Part shown: piece by piece, positions 18,007 through 26,347 of the stretch
Numbering within the stretch: position 1 is the first letter of the stretch
Layout of the letters: each line of letters begins with the position of its first letter
Assembly (NCBI GenBank): GCA_025965125.1
Contig: JAOPXM010000094.1
Location: 1-50,456, forward strand
Length of the DNA stretch: 50,456 nt
Origin: Nocardioides sp.
GTDB taxonomy: Bacteria > Actinomycetota > Actinomycetes > Propionibacteriales > Nocardioidaceae
Direction of reading: 5' to 3'
Made by a program: the position numbers and the translations under genes
The notes under the pieces: model-generated
The model's input: only the letters and a program-made list of their open reading frames with translations
Told to the model about the DNA's origin: nothing
Database searches by the model: none

Positions 18007-18033
18007 CCTGGAGTGCACTCCAGGATCTTGACT
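18003..18033 (+). promoter_or_regulatory. MerR-type promoter and operator in front of the aldo-keto reductase gene
   Basis: A second copy of the module: TTGACC at 18003-18008, palindrome CCTGGAGTGCACTCCAGG at 18007-18024, 19-nt spacer and -10-like TTGACT at 18028-18033, with the ATG 6 nt further on. The -35 box contains the TGA stop of merR. The two modules are identical over 20 bases from TTGACC to the end of the palindrome. Confidence 0.8.
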
Positions 18034-18039
18034 GGTGCC

Positions 18040-19035
<996 letters not shown>

Positions 19036-19041
19036 CCTGAC

Positions 19042-19070
19042 TGACCCGTCCGGAACTCTCGGGCGGGTCA
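19042..19070. terminator. Bidirectional stem-loop terminator between convergent genes
   Basis: Left arm TGACCCGTCCG (19042-19052) and right arm CGGGCGGGTCA (19060-19070) form an 11-bp stem with one G-T pair around a 7-nt loop. It sits between the aldo-keto reductase stop and the stop of the convergent SRPBCC gene, whose TGA is the end of the right arm. There is no T tract, as is common in GC-rich actinobacteria. Confidence 0.65.
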
Positions 19071-19496
19071 GCCGAGCCGCTCGCGGAGGCCGACGACACA
19101 GCCGGCCATCATGCGGTCGTGGTTCCAGGTCAGCAGCGGCCGCACCACGGAGGACATGGCGCCGAGCACGCCGCCCACGGTGACCTCCTGCTCGAAGTCG
19201 AGGCGGGTGCCGGACGGCTGTTCCGCCAGCCGCCACCGGACCGTGCCGGCGAGGTCGCCGGACACCCCGACCTCGAGGAGGTCGGGGTCACGGCGGACGG
19301 CGTGCAGCACCAGGTCCAGCGTGTAGGGCAGCGTCGAGCGGCACAGCACCCGCGCGTCGTCCGGACCCAGTGACGCGACGGCCACGACCTGCGGCCACCA
19401 GTCCGGGTAGTGCTCCAGGTCCACGAGGACCTCGTGCACCCGGGCCGGCGGCGCGGCCACCGTCGACGAGCCGCTGAACCTGTAGGCCGCGCTCAT
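19068..19496 (-). CDS. SRPBCC (START-like) family protein
   Basis: A 142-residue helix-grip protein of the polyketide cyclase/dehydrase SRPBCC superfamily: AAPPARVHEVLVDLEHYPDWWPQV at the N-terminus, central strands ending in GTRLDFEQEVTVGG, and the long C-terminal helix. Such proteins bind hydrophobic ligands; nothing in the sequence identifies the ligand. AGGA lies upstream of the ATG. The start overlaps the stop of a 27-codon open frame upstream (ATGA). Confidence 0.82.
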   Translation of the reverse strand: MSAAYRFSGSSTVAAPPARVHEVLVDLEHYPDWWPQVVAVASLGPDDARVLCRSTLPYTLDLVLHAVRRDPDLLEVGVSGDLAGTVRWRLAEQPSGTRLDFEQEVTVGGVLGAMSSVVRPLLTWNHDRMMAGCVVGLRERLG

Positions 19497-19617
19497 CGGG
19501 CGGGATCCTGGTCAAGGTGCCGCCGGACCGTCATCCGGGTGACGACGGTGTCGCAGGGCGGGGGGAGGGCGATCACGCGCCCATGATGCCCGGAGCAGCA
19601 AAGGCGCATCGAGCGGC

Positions 19618-19623
19618 TACGGT
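19618..19623 (+). promoter_or_regulatory. -10 box of nearly leaderless promoter for the mutase gene
   Basis: TACGGT, 6 nt before the ATG at 19630, with no ribosome binding site in the gap. Confidence 0.5.
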
Positions 19624-19629
19624 GCCGCC

Positions 19630-21285
19630 ATGAGCCGTCCCGAGCTGGCAGACCTCCTCGACCGTGCCCACGCCTGGGCAGCCGAGGACCCCGACGACCA
19701 GACCCGTGCCGAGCTCGAGGCGGCGGTCGCCGCGGTAGCCGATGGCGGCGACCCCGGGGACCTGGCCGACCGCTTCGACGGCACCCTCGAGTTCGGGACG
19801 GCGGGGCTGCGCGGAGCACTGGGCGCCGGTCCGAACCGGATGAACCGGGTCGTGGTGACGAGGGCGGCGGCCGGCCTGGCCGCCTACCTGAAGGACAACG
19901 GCGCTCCTCGGGAGGCCGCGGTCGTCATCGGCTACGACGCGCGGCACAACTCCGCCGTGTTCGCACGCGACACCGCCGAGGTGATGACCGGGGCCGGCAT
20001 CAAGGCCTGGGTGCTGCCGCGTCCCCTGCCCACCCCGATCCTGGCGTTCGCGATCCGCGAGCTCGGCTGCGTGGCCGGGGTGATGGTGACGGCGAGCCAC
20101 AACCCACCGGAGGACAACGGTTACAAGGTCTATCTCGGGGACGGCAGCCAGATCGTGCCACCGGCAGACGCGCAGATCGCGGCCCGGATCGCGGCGGTCG
20201 GTCCCCTGGGCGGCGTCCCGCGCGGGTCGGGTGGCACGGTCCTCGGCGAGGACATCGTCGACCGCTACCTGGACACGGTCGCCGACCTTGCGGTCGACGG
20301 CCCGCGCGACCTCGACGTCATCTACACCCCGCTGCACGGCGTGGGCGGCACTTCCGTGGTCCAGGTGCTCGAGACCGCGGGATTCGGTCCACCTCGGGTC
20401 GTCAGCGAGCAGGAGGTCCCGGATCCCGACTTCCCAACGGTCTCGTTCCCCAACCCCGAGGAGCCCGGGGCGATGGATCTGGCGCTCGGCCTCGCGGAGA
20501 AGTACGGCGCGGACCTCGTCGTCGCCAACGACCCCGACGCCGACCGGTGCGCCGCCGCCGTGCCCGGCCCGCACGGGTGGCGGATGCTGCGCGGCGACGA
20601 GGTCGGCGCCCTCCTGGCCCACCAGCTCCTGACCGCGGGCAAGCAGGGCACCTACGCCACCTCGATCGTGTCCTCGAGCCTGCTGGGGAAGATGGCCGCA
20701 GCCCACGGGCAGCCGTACGTCGAGACCCTGACGGGCTTCAAGTGGATCGGTCGGGTCGAGGGTCTGGCGTTCGGCTACGAGGAGGCGCTCGGCTACTGCG
20801 TCGACCCCGAGCACGTGAAGGACAAGGACGGAGTCTCCGCCCTGCTGCTGCTCTGCGAGCTGGCCGCGAACGCCAAGGCTGCCGGGCGCGGCCTGACCGA
20901 CCTCCTCGACGACATCGCGGCGGAGCACGGCCTGCACGCGACCGACCAGCTGTCGGTCCGGGTCACGGACCTGGCCGAGATCGCCGCGGCCATGGAGCGC
21001 CTGCGCCGTACCCCGCCCGCCGAGCTCGGCGGCCTGGTCGTCGAGGGCATCGACGACCTCGCCGCTGGTTCCGCAGACCTCCCTCCGACCGAGGGCCTGC
21101 GTTACCGGCTCGCTGACGGCGCGCGCGTCATCGTGCGGCCGAGCGGCACGGAGCCCAAGCTCAAGTGCTACCTCGAGGTGGTCGTCCAGGTGCGTCCCGA
21201 GGACGGCGTCGACGCCGCCCGGATCGCCGCCGCCGGTCGTCTCGACGCCCTCCGCAACGCCATCAAGGCGGCCGCCGGCATCTAG
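19630..21285 (+). CDS. pmmB: Phospho-sugar mutase (phosphopentomutase/phosphoglucomutase type)
   Basis: A 551-residue alpha-D-phosphohexomutase of the PGM2-like class. It has all four domain signatures: LEFGTAGLRG near residue 57, the phosphoserine loop TASHNPPEDNGYK near residue 155, the metal loop NDPDADR near residue 300 and the phosphate-binding RPSGTEPKLKCY near residue 500. The M. tuberculosis neighbour of punA is pmmB. In this setting the most useful reaction is converting (deoxy)ribose-1-phosphate from punA/deoA to the 5-phosphate used by deoC, as human PGM2 does; this is inferred from context and class. The ATG is supported by a -10 box 6 nt upstream. Confidence 0.92.
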   Translation: MSRPELADLLDRAHAWAAEDPDDQTRAELEAAVAAVADGGDPGDLADRFDGTLEFGTAGLRGALGAGPNRMNRVVVTRAAAGLAAYLKDNGAPREAAVVIGYDARHNSAVFARDTAEVMTGAGIKAWVLPRPLPTPILAFAIRELGCVAGVMVTASHNPPEDNGYKVYLGDGSQIVPPADAQIAARIAAVGPLGGVPRGSGGTVLGEDIVDRYLDTVADLAVDGPRDLDVIYTPLHGVGGTSVVQVLETAGFGPPRVVSEQEVPDPDFPTVSFPNPEEPGAMDLALGLAEKYGADLVVANDPDADRCAAAVPGPHGWRMLRGDEVGALLAHQLLTAGKQGTYATSIVSSSLLGKMAAAHGQPYVETLTGFKWIGRVEGLAFGYEEALGYCVDPEHVKDKDGVSALLLLCELAANAKAAGRGLTDLLDDIAAEHGLHATDQLSVRVTDLAEIAAAMERLRRTPPAELGGLVVEGIDDLAAGSADLPPTEGLRYRLADGARVIVRPSGTEPKLKCYLEVVVQVRPEDGVDAARIAAAGRLDALRNAIKAAAGI

Positions 21286-21297
21286 CGGACCCCCGCC

Positions 21298-21334
21298 GGT
21301 CGAGGCAGGTCGCGCTAGCGATCGTCTCGAAACC
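21298..21334. repeat. Degenerate palindromic REP-like element
   Basis: GGTCGAGGCAGGTCGCGC followed by TAGCGATCGTCTCGAAACC forms an imperfect inverted repeat with the pattern GGT..CGAG..G..TCGC on each arm. I recall similar extragenic sequences as dispersed repeats in Nocardioides-like genomes. Here it separates the convergent mutase and PH-domain genes and may also end transcription. Only one copy was found in the window. Confidence 0.45.
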
Positions 21335-21360
21335 CGGTGAGGGAGGCAGGGCGGAACGAG

Positions 21361-21948
21361 CTAGACCAAGAGGCTGATCACGAACGCCAGTGTCGCGACG
21401 GCGAGCGCGGCGATCTCGGGCCAGGCAAGCTGTCGACGAACTCCTTCCGCCAGGGCAGCCTGCTCGTCTGAGTAGCTCTGGATCCCGCGCTTGGCGCGCT
21501 CGTCGTCGCAGCGCTGCCGGATCCGCTGCTCCACGAAGTCGGGATAGCTCGCGAGCGCTGCATCGACCGGCACCGCGGTGTTCCGCTTGTTGGACTTGAT
21601 GGTCTGCCGCCAGCTCCGACCAACGGCAGGCGAGACGTAGCGGTCCGCGCCGGCGCGGACCGCGAGCACCTGGCGTACCGCGATCTCCTCGATCGAGGCC
21701 AGCGGGATCGACACCGTGTCGAGCATGTTGCGCAGCACGAGGTGGTCCTCGGTCACCGACACCCGCGGGCGCAGGGTCGAGGCCCACACCAGCACTCCCA
21801 CGACGAGCGCCCCGGTCAGCACCGGACCGGGGATGGCGCCGCGGTCCACGATCCCGATCACCACGATCGCGAGCGCCACGGCCAGCCCGATCCCACCCGT
21901 GATTCGCCCGCTCGTGGGGCGGAAGCGCTCCACCGGCTCGTCACTCAC
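21361..21948 (-). CDS. Membrane-anchored PH-domain protein
   Basis: A 195-residue protein with two hydrophobic segments near residues 18-35 and 42-57, then a PH-like domain from about residue 60 (RPRVSVTEDHLVLRNMLDTVSIPLASIEEI), a charged stretch and a final membrane segment at the C-terminus (IAALAVATLAFVISLLV). The PH-type module is also seen in the genes at 1253 and 1741, but sequence similarity between them is low. Function unknown. The GTG start has a -10 box exactly 7 nt upstream that overlaps the -10 of divergent deoC. Confidence 0.75.
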   Translation of the reverse strand: MSDEPVERFRPTSGRITGGIGLAVALAIVVIGIVDRGAIPGPVLTGALVVGVLVWASTLRPRVSVTEDHLVLRNMLDTVSIPLASIEEIAVRQVLAVRAGADRYVSPAVGRSWRQTIKSNKRNTAVPVDAALASYPDFVEQRIRQRCDDERAKRGIQSYSDEQAALAEGVRRQLAWPEIAALAVATLAFVISLLV

Positions 21949-21955
21949 GCGGCCA

Positions 21956-21961
21956 ACCCTA
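21956..21961 (-). promoter_or_regulatory. -10 box of leaderless promoter for the PH-domain gene at 21948
   Basis: TAGGGT on the minus strand, 7 nt before the GTG at 21948. Its last two bases of territory (21960-21961) are shared with the -10 box of deoC on the other strand. Confidence 0.6.
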
Positions 21962-21965
21962 TGCT
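21960..21965 (+). promoter_or_regulatory. -10 box of leaderless promoter for deoC
   Basis: TATGCT, 7 nt before the ATG at 21973. It overlaps the divergent -10 box by two bases. Confidence 0.6.
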
Positions 21966-21972
21966 GGGGCGC

Positions 21973-22959
21973 ATGGCCTCATCCCCCACCACCGACGCGC
22001 CATCGGCCGGCGCCCGAGGTCAGGGCTGGGACTTCTCGGACGTCACGCACTCCGATGCGACCCTGCGCCGCTTCCTCCACGGCCTGCCCGGTGTCGACCA
22101 GGTCGGTGCCGACGCCCGGGCCGCGGCCCTGGGCACCCGATCCATCAAGACCACGGCCAAGGCGTTCGCAATCGACCTCGCGATCCGGATGGTGGACCTG
22201 ACCACCCTCGAAGGAGCCGACACCGCCGGCAAGGTGCGCGCTCTCGCGTCCAAGGCGATGCGTCCCGACCCGTCCGACCCGACCTGCCCGGCCACAGCCG
22301 CGGTCTGTGTCTACCCCGACATGGTCGCCACCGCCCGGCAGACCCTCGGCACGAGCGGCGTGCACGTCGCCGCGGTGGCGACGGCGTTCCCCAGCGGACG
22401 TGCCGCCCTCGACATCAAGCTGGCCGACACGCGTGACGCCGTCGAGGCGGGCGCCGACGAGATCGACATGGTCATCGACCGCGGCGCCTTCCTGTCCGGG
22501 CGCTACCTCCAGGTCTTCGAGGAGATCGTCGCGGTCCGCGAGGCGTGCGGCGGGGCACACCTCAAGGTGATCTTCGAGACCGGCGAGCTCCAGACCTATG
22601 ACAACGTACGACGCGCCAGCTGGCTCGCGATGATGGCCGGCGGCCACTTCATCAAGACCTCCACGGGCAAGGTGCAGCCGGCAGCGACCCTGCCGGTCAC
22701 GATGATCATGCTGGAGGCGGTGCGCGACTTCCGCGAGGCGACCGGGCGGATGGTCGGCGTCAAGCCCGCCGGCGGCATCCGCAGCAGCAAGGACGCGATC
22801 AAGTACCTCGTCGTCGTCAACGAGGTCGCCGGCAACGACTGGCTCGACCCGGACTGGTTCCGGTTCGGGGCCTCCACCCTGCTCAACGACCTGCTCATGC
22901 AGCGCACCAAGATGCGCACCGGCCGCTACTCCGGTCCCGACTACTTCACGCTGGACTGA
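21973..22959 (+). CDS. deoC: Deoxyribose-phosphate aldolase
   Basis: A 328-residue class I aldolase that cleaves 2-deoxyribose-5-phosphate to glyceraldehyde-3-phosphate and acetaldehyde. Marks: VCVYPDMV near residue 110, the Schiff-base Lys in GGHFIKTSTGK near residue 218 and the second active-site Lys in VGVKPAGGIR near residue 260. It is longer than the E. coli enzyme (259 residues) by an N-terminal extension, as in other actinobacteria and in eukaryotes. The ATG at 21973 is preferred over an in-frame ATG at 21961, because the latter lies inside the -10 box. The ALDH genes directly downstream can remove the acetaldehyde. Confidence 0.95.
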   Translation: MASSPTTDAPSAGARGQGWDFSDVTHSDATLRRFLHGLPGVDQVGADARAAALGTRSIKTTAKAFAIDLAIRMVDLTTLEGADTAGKVRALASKAMRPDPSDPTCPATAAVCVYPDMVATARQTLGTSGVHVAAVATAFPSGRAALDIKLADTRDAVEAGADEIDMVIDRGAFLSGRYLQVFEEIVAVREACGGAHLKVIFETGELQTYDNVRRASWLAMMAGGHFIKTSTGKVQPAATLPVTMIMLEAVRDFREATGRMVGVKPAGGIRSSKDAIKYLVVVNEVAGNDWLDPDWFRFGASTLLNDLLMQRTKMRTGRYSGPDYFTLD

Positions 22960-22962
22960 TCC

Positions 22963-24465
22963 GTGGTGACTGACAAGAACGCGGCAGGGACTGCCGCAAC
23001 CACTGAGGAAACAGGCGACCACGAGATGAAAAGCAACGTCTTCACCTACGCCCCGGCTCCCGAGTCGCGCAGCATCGTCGACATCAAGGCGTCGTACGGC
23101 CTGTTCGTGAACGGCGAGTTCGTCGATGGCGCCGGGAAGGCGTTCAAGACGATCAACCCCGCCACCGAGGAAGTTCTCGCCGAGGTCGCCGAGGCCGACG
23201 AGGCCGATGTCGACAGGGCGGTGAAGGCGGCGCGACGGGCCTACGACCGGGTCTGGTCGAAGCTGTCCGGTCGCGAGCGCGCCAAGTACCTCTACCGGAT
23301 CGCCCGGATCATCCAGGAGCGCAGCCGCGAGCTGGCGGTGCTCGAGTCGATCGACAACGGCAAGCCGATCAAGGAGTCGCGCGACGTCGACGTCCCGATC
23401 GTGGCGGCGCACTTCTTCTACTACGCGGGCTGGGCCGACAAGCTCGAGTACTCCGGGTACGGCGGCGGCAACCCCCAGCCGCTCGGGGTGGCCGGTCAGA
23501 TCATCCCGTGGAACTTCCCCCTGCTGATGCTGGCCTGGAAGATCGCCCCCGCCCTGGCCTGCGGCAACACCGTCGTCCTCAAGCCGGCCGAGACGACCCC
23601 GCTGACCGCGCTGCTCTTCGCGGAGATCTGCCAGCAGGCCGACCTGCCTCCCGGCGTCGTCAACATCATCACCGGTGCAGGCGAGACCGGGCGGGCCCTG
23701 GTCTCGCACCCCGATGTCGACAAGGTCGCGTTCACCGGATCCACCGACGTCGGCAAGGCCATCGCCCGCGCCGTCGCCGGGACCGAGAAGAAGATGACAC
23801 TCGAGCTCGGCGGCAAGGCGGCGAACATCGTCTTCGACGATGCCCCCATCGACCAGGCCGTCGAGGGGATCGTGGACGGGATCTTCTTCAACCAGGGCCA
23901 CGTGTGTTGTGCCGGCTCGCGGCTGCTCGTCCAGGAGAGCGTCGCCGACGAGCTGCTCGAACGGCTCAAGCGACGCATGGCGACGCTGCGGGTCGGTGAC
24001 CCCCTCGACAAGAACACGGACATCGGGGCCATCAACTCCGCGGAGCAGCTCGAGCGCATCCGCGAGCTGTCCGCGGTCGGCGACGCAGAGGGTGCGGAGC
24101 GCTGGTCGCCGCCCGGCGACCTGCCCCAGCACGGGTTCTGGTTCCCGCCGACGATCTTCACCGGCGTCTCGCAGGCACATCGGATCGCGCGCGAGGAGAT
24201 CTTCGGCCCGGTCCTGTCGGTGCTGACTTTCCGCACGCCTGCCGAAGCGGTCGAGAAGGCGAACAACACGCCGTACGGCCTGTCGGCCGGAGTCTGGACC
24301 GACAAGGGCTCGCGGATCCTCAAGATCGCCAACGAGCTCCGCGCCGGGGTTGTCTGGGCGAACACGTTCAACAAGTTCGACCCCACCAGCCCGTTCGGCG
24401 GGTACAAGGAGTCGGGCCATGGCCGCGAAGGCGGCCGCCACGGACTGGAGGGCTACCTCAAGTGA
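22963..24465 (+). CDS. Aldehyde dehydrogenase (NAD-dependent, complete)
   Basis: A 500-residue aldehyde dehydrogenase with every catalytic element: IPWNFPLLM (oxyanion Asn) and KPAETTP near residues 183-215, FTGSTDVGK cofactor loop, ELGGKAA (general base Glu) near residue 285 and FFNQGHVCCAGSR with the nucleophile Cys near residue 310. It starts 3 nt after deoC, so acetaldehyde from deoxyribose-5-phosphate is the natural substrate; this is inference. Two adjacent GTG codons at 22963 and 22966 and an ATG at 23026 are all possible starts; conserved sequence begins after the ATG. The stop overlaps the start of the truncated homologue. Confidence 0.93.
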   Translation: MVTDKNAAGTAATTEETGDHEMKSNVFTYAPAPESRSIVDIKASYGLFVNGEFVDGAGKAFKTINPATEEVLAEVAEADEADVDRAVKAARRAYDRVWSKLSGRERAKYLYRIARIIQERSRELAVLESIDNGKPIKESRDVDVPIVAAHFFYYAGWADKLEYSGYGGGNPQPLGVAGQIIPWNFPLLMLAWKIAPALACGNTVVLKPAETTPLTALLFAEICQQADLPPGVVNIITGAGETGRALVSHPDVDKVAFTGSTDVGKAIARAVAGTEKKMTLELGGKAANIVFDDAPIDQAVEGIVDGIFFNQGHVCCAGSRLLVQESVADELLERLKRRMATLRVGDPLDKNTDIGAINSAEQLERIRELSAVGDAEGAERWSPPGDLPQHGFWFPPTIFTGVSQAHRIAREEIFGPVLSVLTFRTPAEAVEKANNTPYGLSAGVWTDKGSRILKIANELRAGVVWANTFNKFDPTSPFGGYKESGHGREGGRHGLEGYLK

Positions 24466-25346
24466 ATGCCGCACCGTCGGCTCGAATCGACGTTCGCAAG
24501 ACCTACAAGCTCTACATCGGTGGGGCGTTCCCGCGCTCGGAGTCGGGCCACTCCTACGCCGTGCACGACACGAAGGGAGCCTTCGTGGCCAATGCCGCGC
24601 TGGCCTCCCGCAAGGACGCCCGCGACGCCGTCACGGCGGCCCGCAAGGCGTTCCCGGGCTGGTCCGGGCGGACGGCGTACAACCGCGCCCAGATCCTCTA
24701 CCGCGTCGCCGAGGTCATGGAGGACCGCCGCCCGCAGTTCCTCGAAGCCGTGCGGCAGTCCGAGGGCCTGAGCGCCGCTCGGGCAGAGAAGGCGGTGGAC
24801 GAGGCGATCGACCGCCTTGTCTGGTACGCCGGCTGGGCCGACAAGATCACCCAGGTCGTCGGCAACGCCAACCCAGTGGCCGGCCCGTTCTTCAACCTCT
24901 CGACCGCCGAGCCGACCGGTGTCGTCGCGGTGCTCGCGCCCCAGACGTCGTCGTTGCTCGGCCTCATCCACGTCGTCGCCCCCGCCGTCGTCACCGGCAA
25001 CACCGCCGTCGTGGTGTCGTCGTACGAGCGACCGCTGCCGGCGGTGACGTTCGCGGAGGTGCTGGCGACGTCCGACGTTCCGGGCGGGGTGGTCAACATC
25101 CTCACAGGCTCCGCGGCCACGATCGGCCCCTGGCTGGCCTCGCACATGGACGTCAACGGCATCGACCTGACCGGCATCGCCGGTGACACCGACCTGGCGA
25201 CGGCCCTGGAGGTCGCTGCCGCCGACAACCTCAAGCGCGTACGCCGACCGCCGACCGCCGAGCCCGACTGGACGCTGGATCCCGGCACCGGGCCGATGAC
25301 GGCGTTCCTGGAGACCAAGACCGTCTGGCACCCCATCGGGGTCTAG
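24462..25346 (+). CDS. Half-length aldehyde dehydrogenase homologue without catalytic residues
   Basis: A 294-residue protein homologous to the N-terminal, cofactor-domain half of aldehyde dehydrogenases (YKLYIGGAFPRSESGHSY start, FPGWSGRTAYNRAQILYR, GGVVNILTGS). The oxyanion IPWNFP is replaced by LAPQTS, the NAD-binding KPAE by VSSYE and the GST loop by GIAGD, and the whole catalytic domain with Glu and Cys is absent. It ends with an unrelated tail. It is not a decayed pseudogene: codon use is normal and its GTG overlaps the stop of the complete dehydrogenase (GTGA). It most resembles the inactive second half of ALDH16, and probably binds the complete enzyme. Confidence 0.85.
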   Translation: MNAAPSARIDVRKTYKLYIGGAFPRSESGHSYAVHDTKGAFVANAALASRKDARDAVTAARKAFPGWSGRTAYNRAQILYRVAEVMEDRRPQFLEAVRQSEGLSAARAEKAVDEAIDRLVWYAGWADKITQVVGNANPVAGPFFNLSTAEPTGVVAVLAPQTSSLLGLIHVVAPAVVTGNTAVVVSSYERPLPAVTFAEVLATSDVPGGVVNILTGSAATIGPWLASHMDVNGIDLTGIAGDTDLATALEVAAADNLKRVRRPPTAEPDWTLDPGTGPMTAFLETKTVWHPIGV

Positions 25347-25351
25347 CGCCC

Positions 25352-26347
25352 TCAGCGCAGGACGACCCTGACGACCCGGTCCGTGAGCGAGGGGGACTCA
25401 CCACCGACCAGGTAGGCGCCGTCTGGGCCTACCGCGACCGCGGAGTCGGACAACGGACGCGGCAGCCGGCCGGCCCGGGTGAAGGACCGCGAGGCCGGGT
25501 CGAACCACCACATGCGAGCGGTGACGGCCGTCGAGGCGGTCCTGCCTCCGACGAGCAGGATGCGCGCGCCGAGCGCCACGGCCGACGCGTGGCCCAGCGC
25601 CTGCGGGAGCCGGGCCACGACCCGCGCCCGACCCGACGCGTCGACCCGCTGCACCGCGGTCTGCATGACGCCGGCACGCTCACCACCGAAGAGCCAGACG
25701 GCGTGCCCCCGCGCGACACCGGCTGCGTAGCGAACGGGCACCGGGAGGTTGCCCAAGGCCCGCCAATGGGCGCCGTCCGTGCTGGCGAGCACGGACGGGA
25801 CGGCGACGGTCGTGGCGTCGTACCCACCCAGCACCAGGGCCAGCGGCCCGACCACGGCCGTGGTGAGGTCTGACCGCGGCTGGGGCAGATGGCCCGCGAC
25901 CGACCACCGCTTGCCGATCCGGACCTGAACAACGTCCTGCTCGGTGGCGTTGCCGCCGCCCACCACCAGGAGCCTGCCCTGAAACGCGATTCCGGCAGTG
26001 TCATGGACGGGGACCGCCAACGGGGCGGCCGCCCGGGTGTGTCCTGTCCCGGGGTCGAGCGTGAAGACTTGGTCGGTCGACCGGTCACCCGCGACCAGTC
26101 CACCGGCCACGACGAACGAGCCCGAGACGGGCACGACGGCCTCGCGGGCCAGTGGGTACGGCAGCCGCCACGGCTCCGTGGCAACGACCAGGCGCTGCGG
26201 GGCGGGTGCCCGAGTGGGATCGGTCGTCTTCGTGCTCCCGGAGCTCGGGGGGTTCGGCGCTGCGGGCTCCGGGGCGTGGGCGCCCGAGCACCCCTGCATG
26301 AGGAGCATCATCGCGATGGCCAGCACGGCCGCCGGACGTGGCCTCAT
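25352..26347 (-). CDS. Kelch-type beta-propeller lipoprotein
   Basis: A 331-residue exported protein with a lipobox LLMQGC at about residue 20, a Pro/Thr-rich linker to about residue 55 and then five or six Kelch-like repeats (for example RLLVVGGGNAT, LALVLGGYDAT, AVWLFGGER, RILLVGGRTAS, GAYLVGGES), each with the double glycine of Kelch blades. It should sit on the outer face of the membrane as a small propeller. The ATG overlaps the stop of the preceding propeller gene (ATGA). Ligand unknown. Confidence 0.82.
   Translation of the reverse strand: MRPRPAAVLAIAMMLLMQGCSGAHAPEPAAPNPPSSGSTKTTDPTRAPAPQRLVVATEPWRLPYPLAREAVVPVSGSFVVAGGLVAGDRSTDQVFTLDPGTGHTRAAAPLAVPVHDTAGIAFQGRLLVVGGGNATEQDVVQVRIGKRWSVAGHLPQPRSDLTTAVVGPLALVLGGYDATTVAVPSVLASTDGAHWRALGNLPVPVRYAAGVARGHAVWLFGGERAGVMQTAVQRVDASGRARVVARLPQALGHASAVALGARILLVGGRTASTAVTARMWWFDPASRSFTRAGRLPRPLSDSAVAVGPDGAYLVGGESPSLTDRVVRVVLR

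Noticed and set aside
21979-24474. An 831-codon open frame antisense to deoC and the ALDH gene
   Set aside because: Same artefact of high GC; no start signals or domain similarity, and both sense genes are certain.
24462-25346. Pseudogene of aldehyde dehydrogenase
   Set aside because: The frame is intact with normal codon use, is coupled to the complete gene and ends in its own tail, so it looks like a maintained gene.
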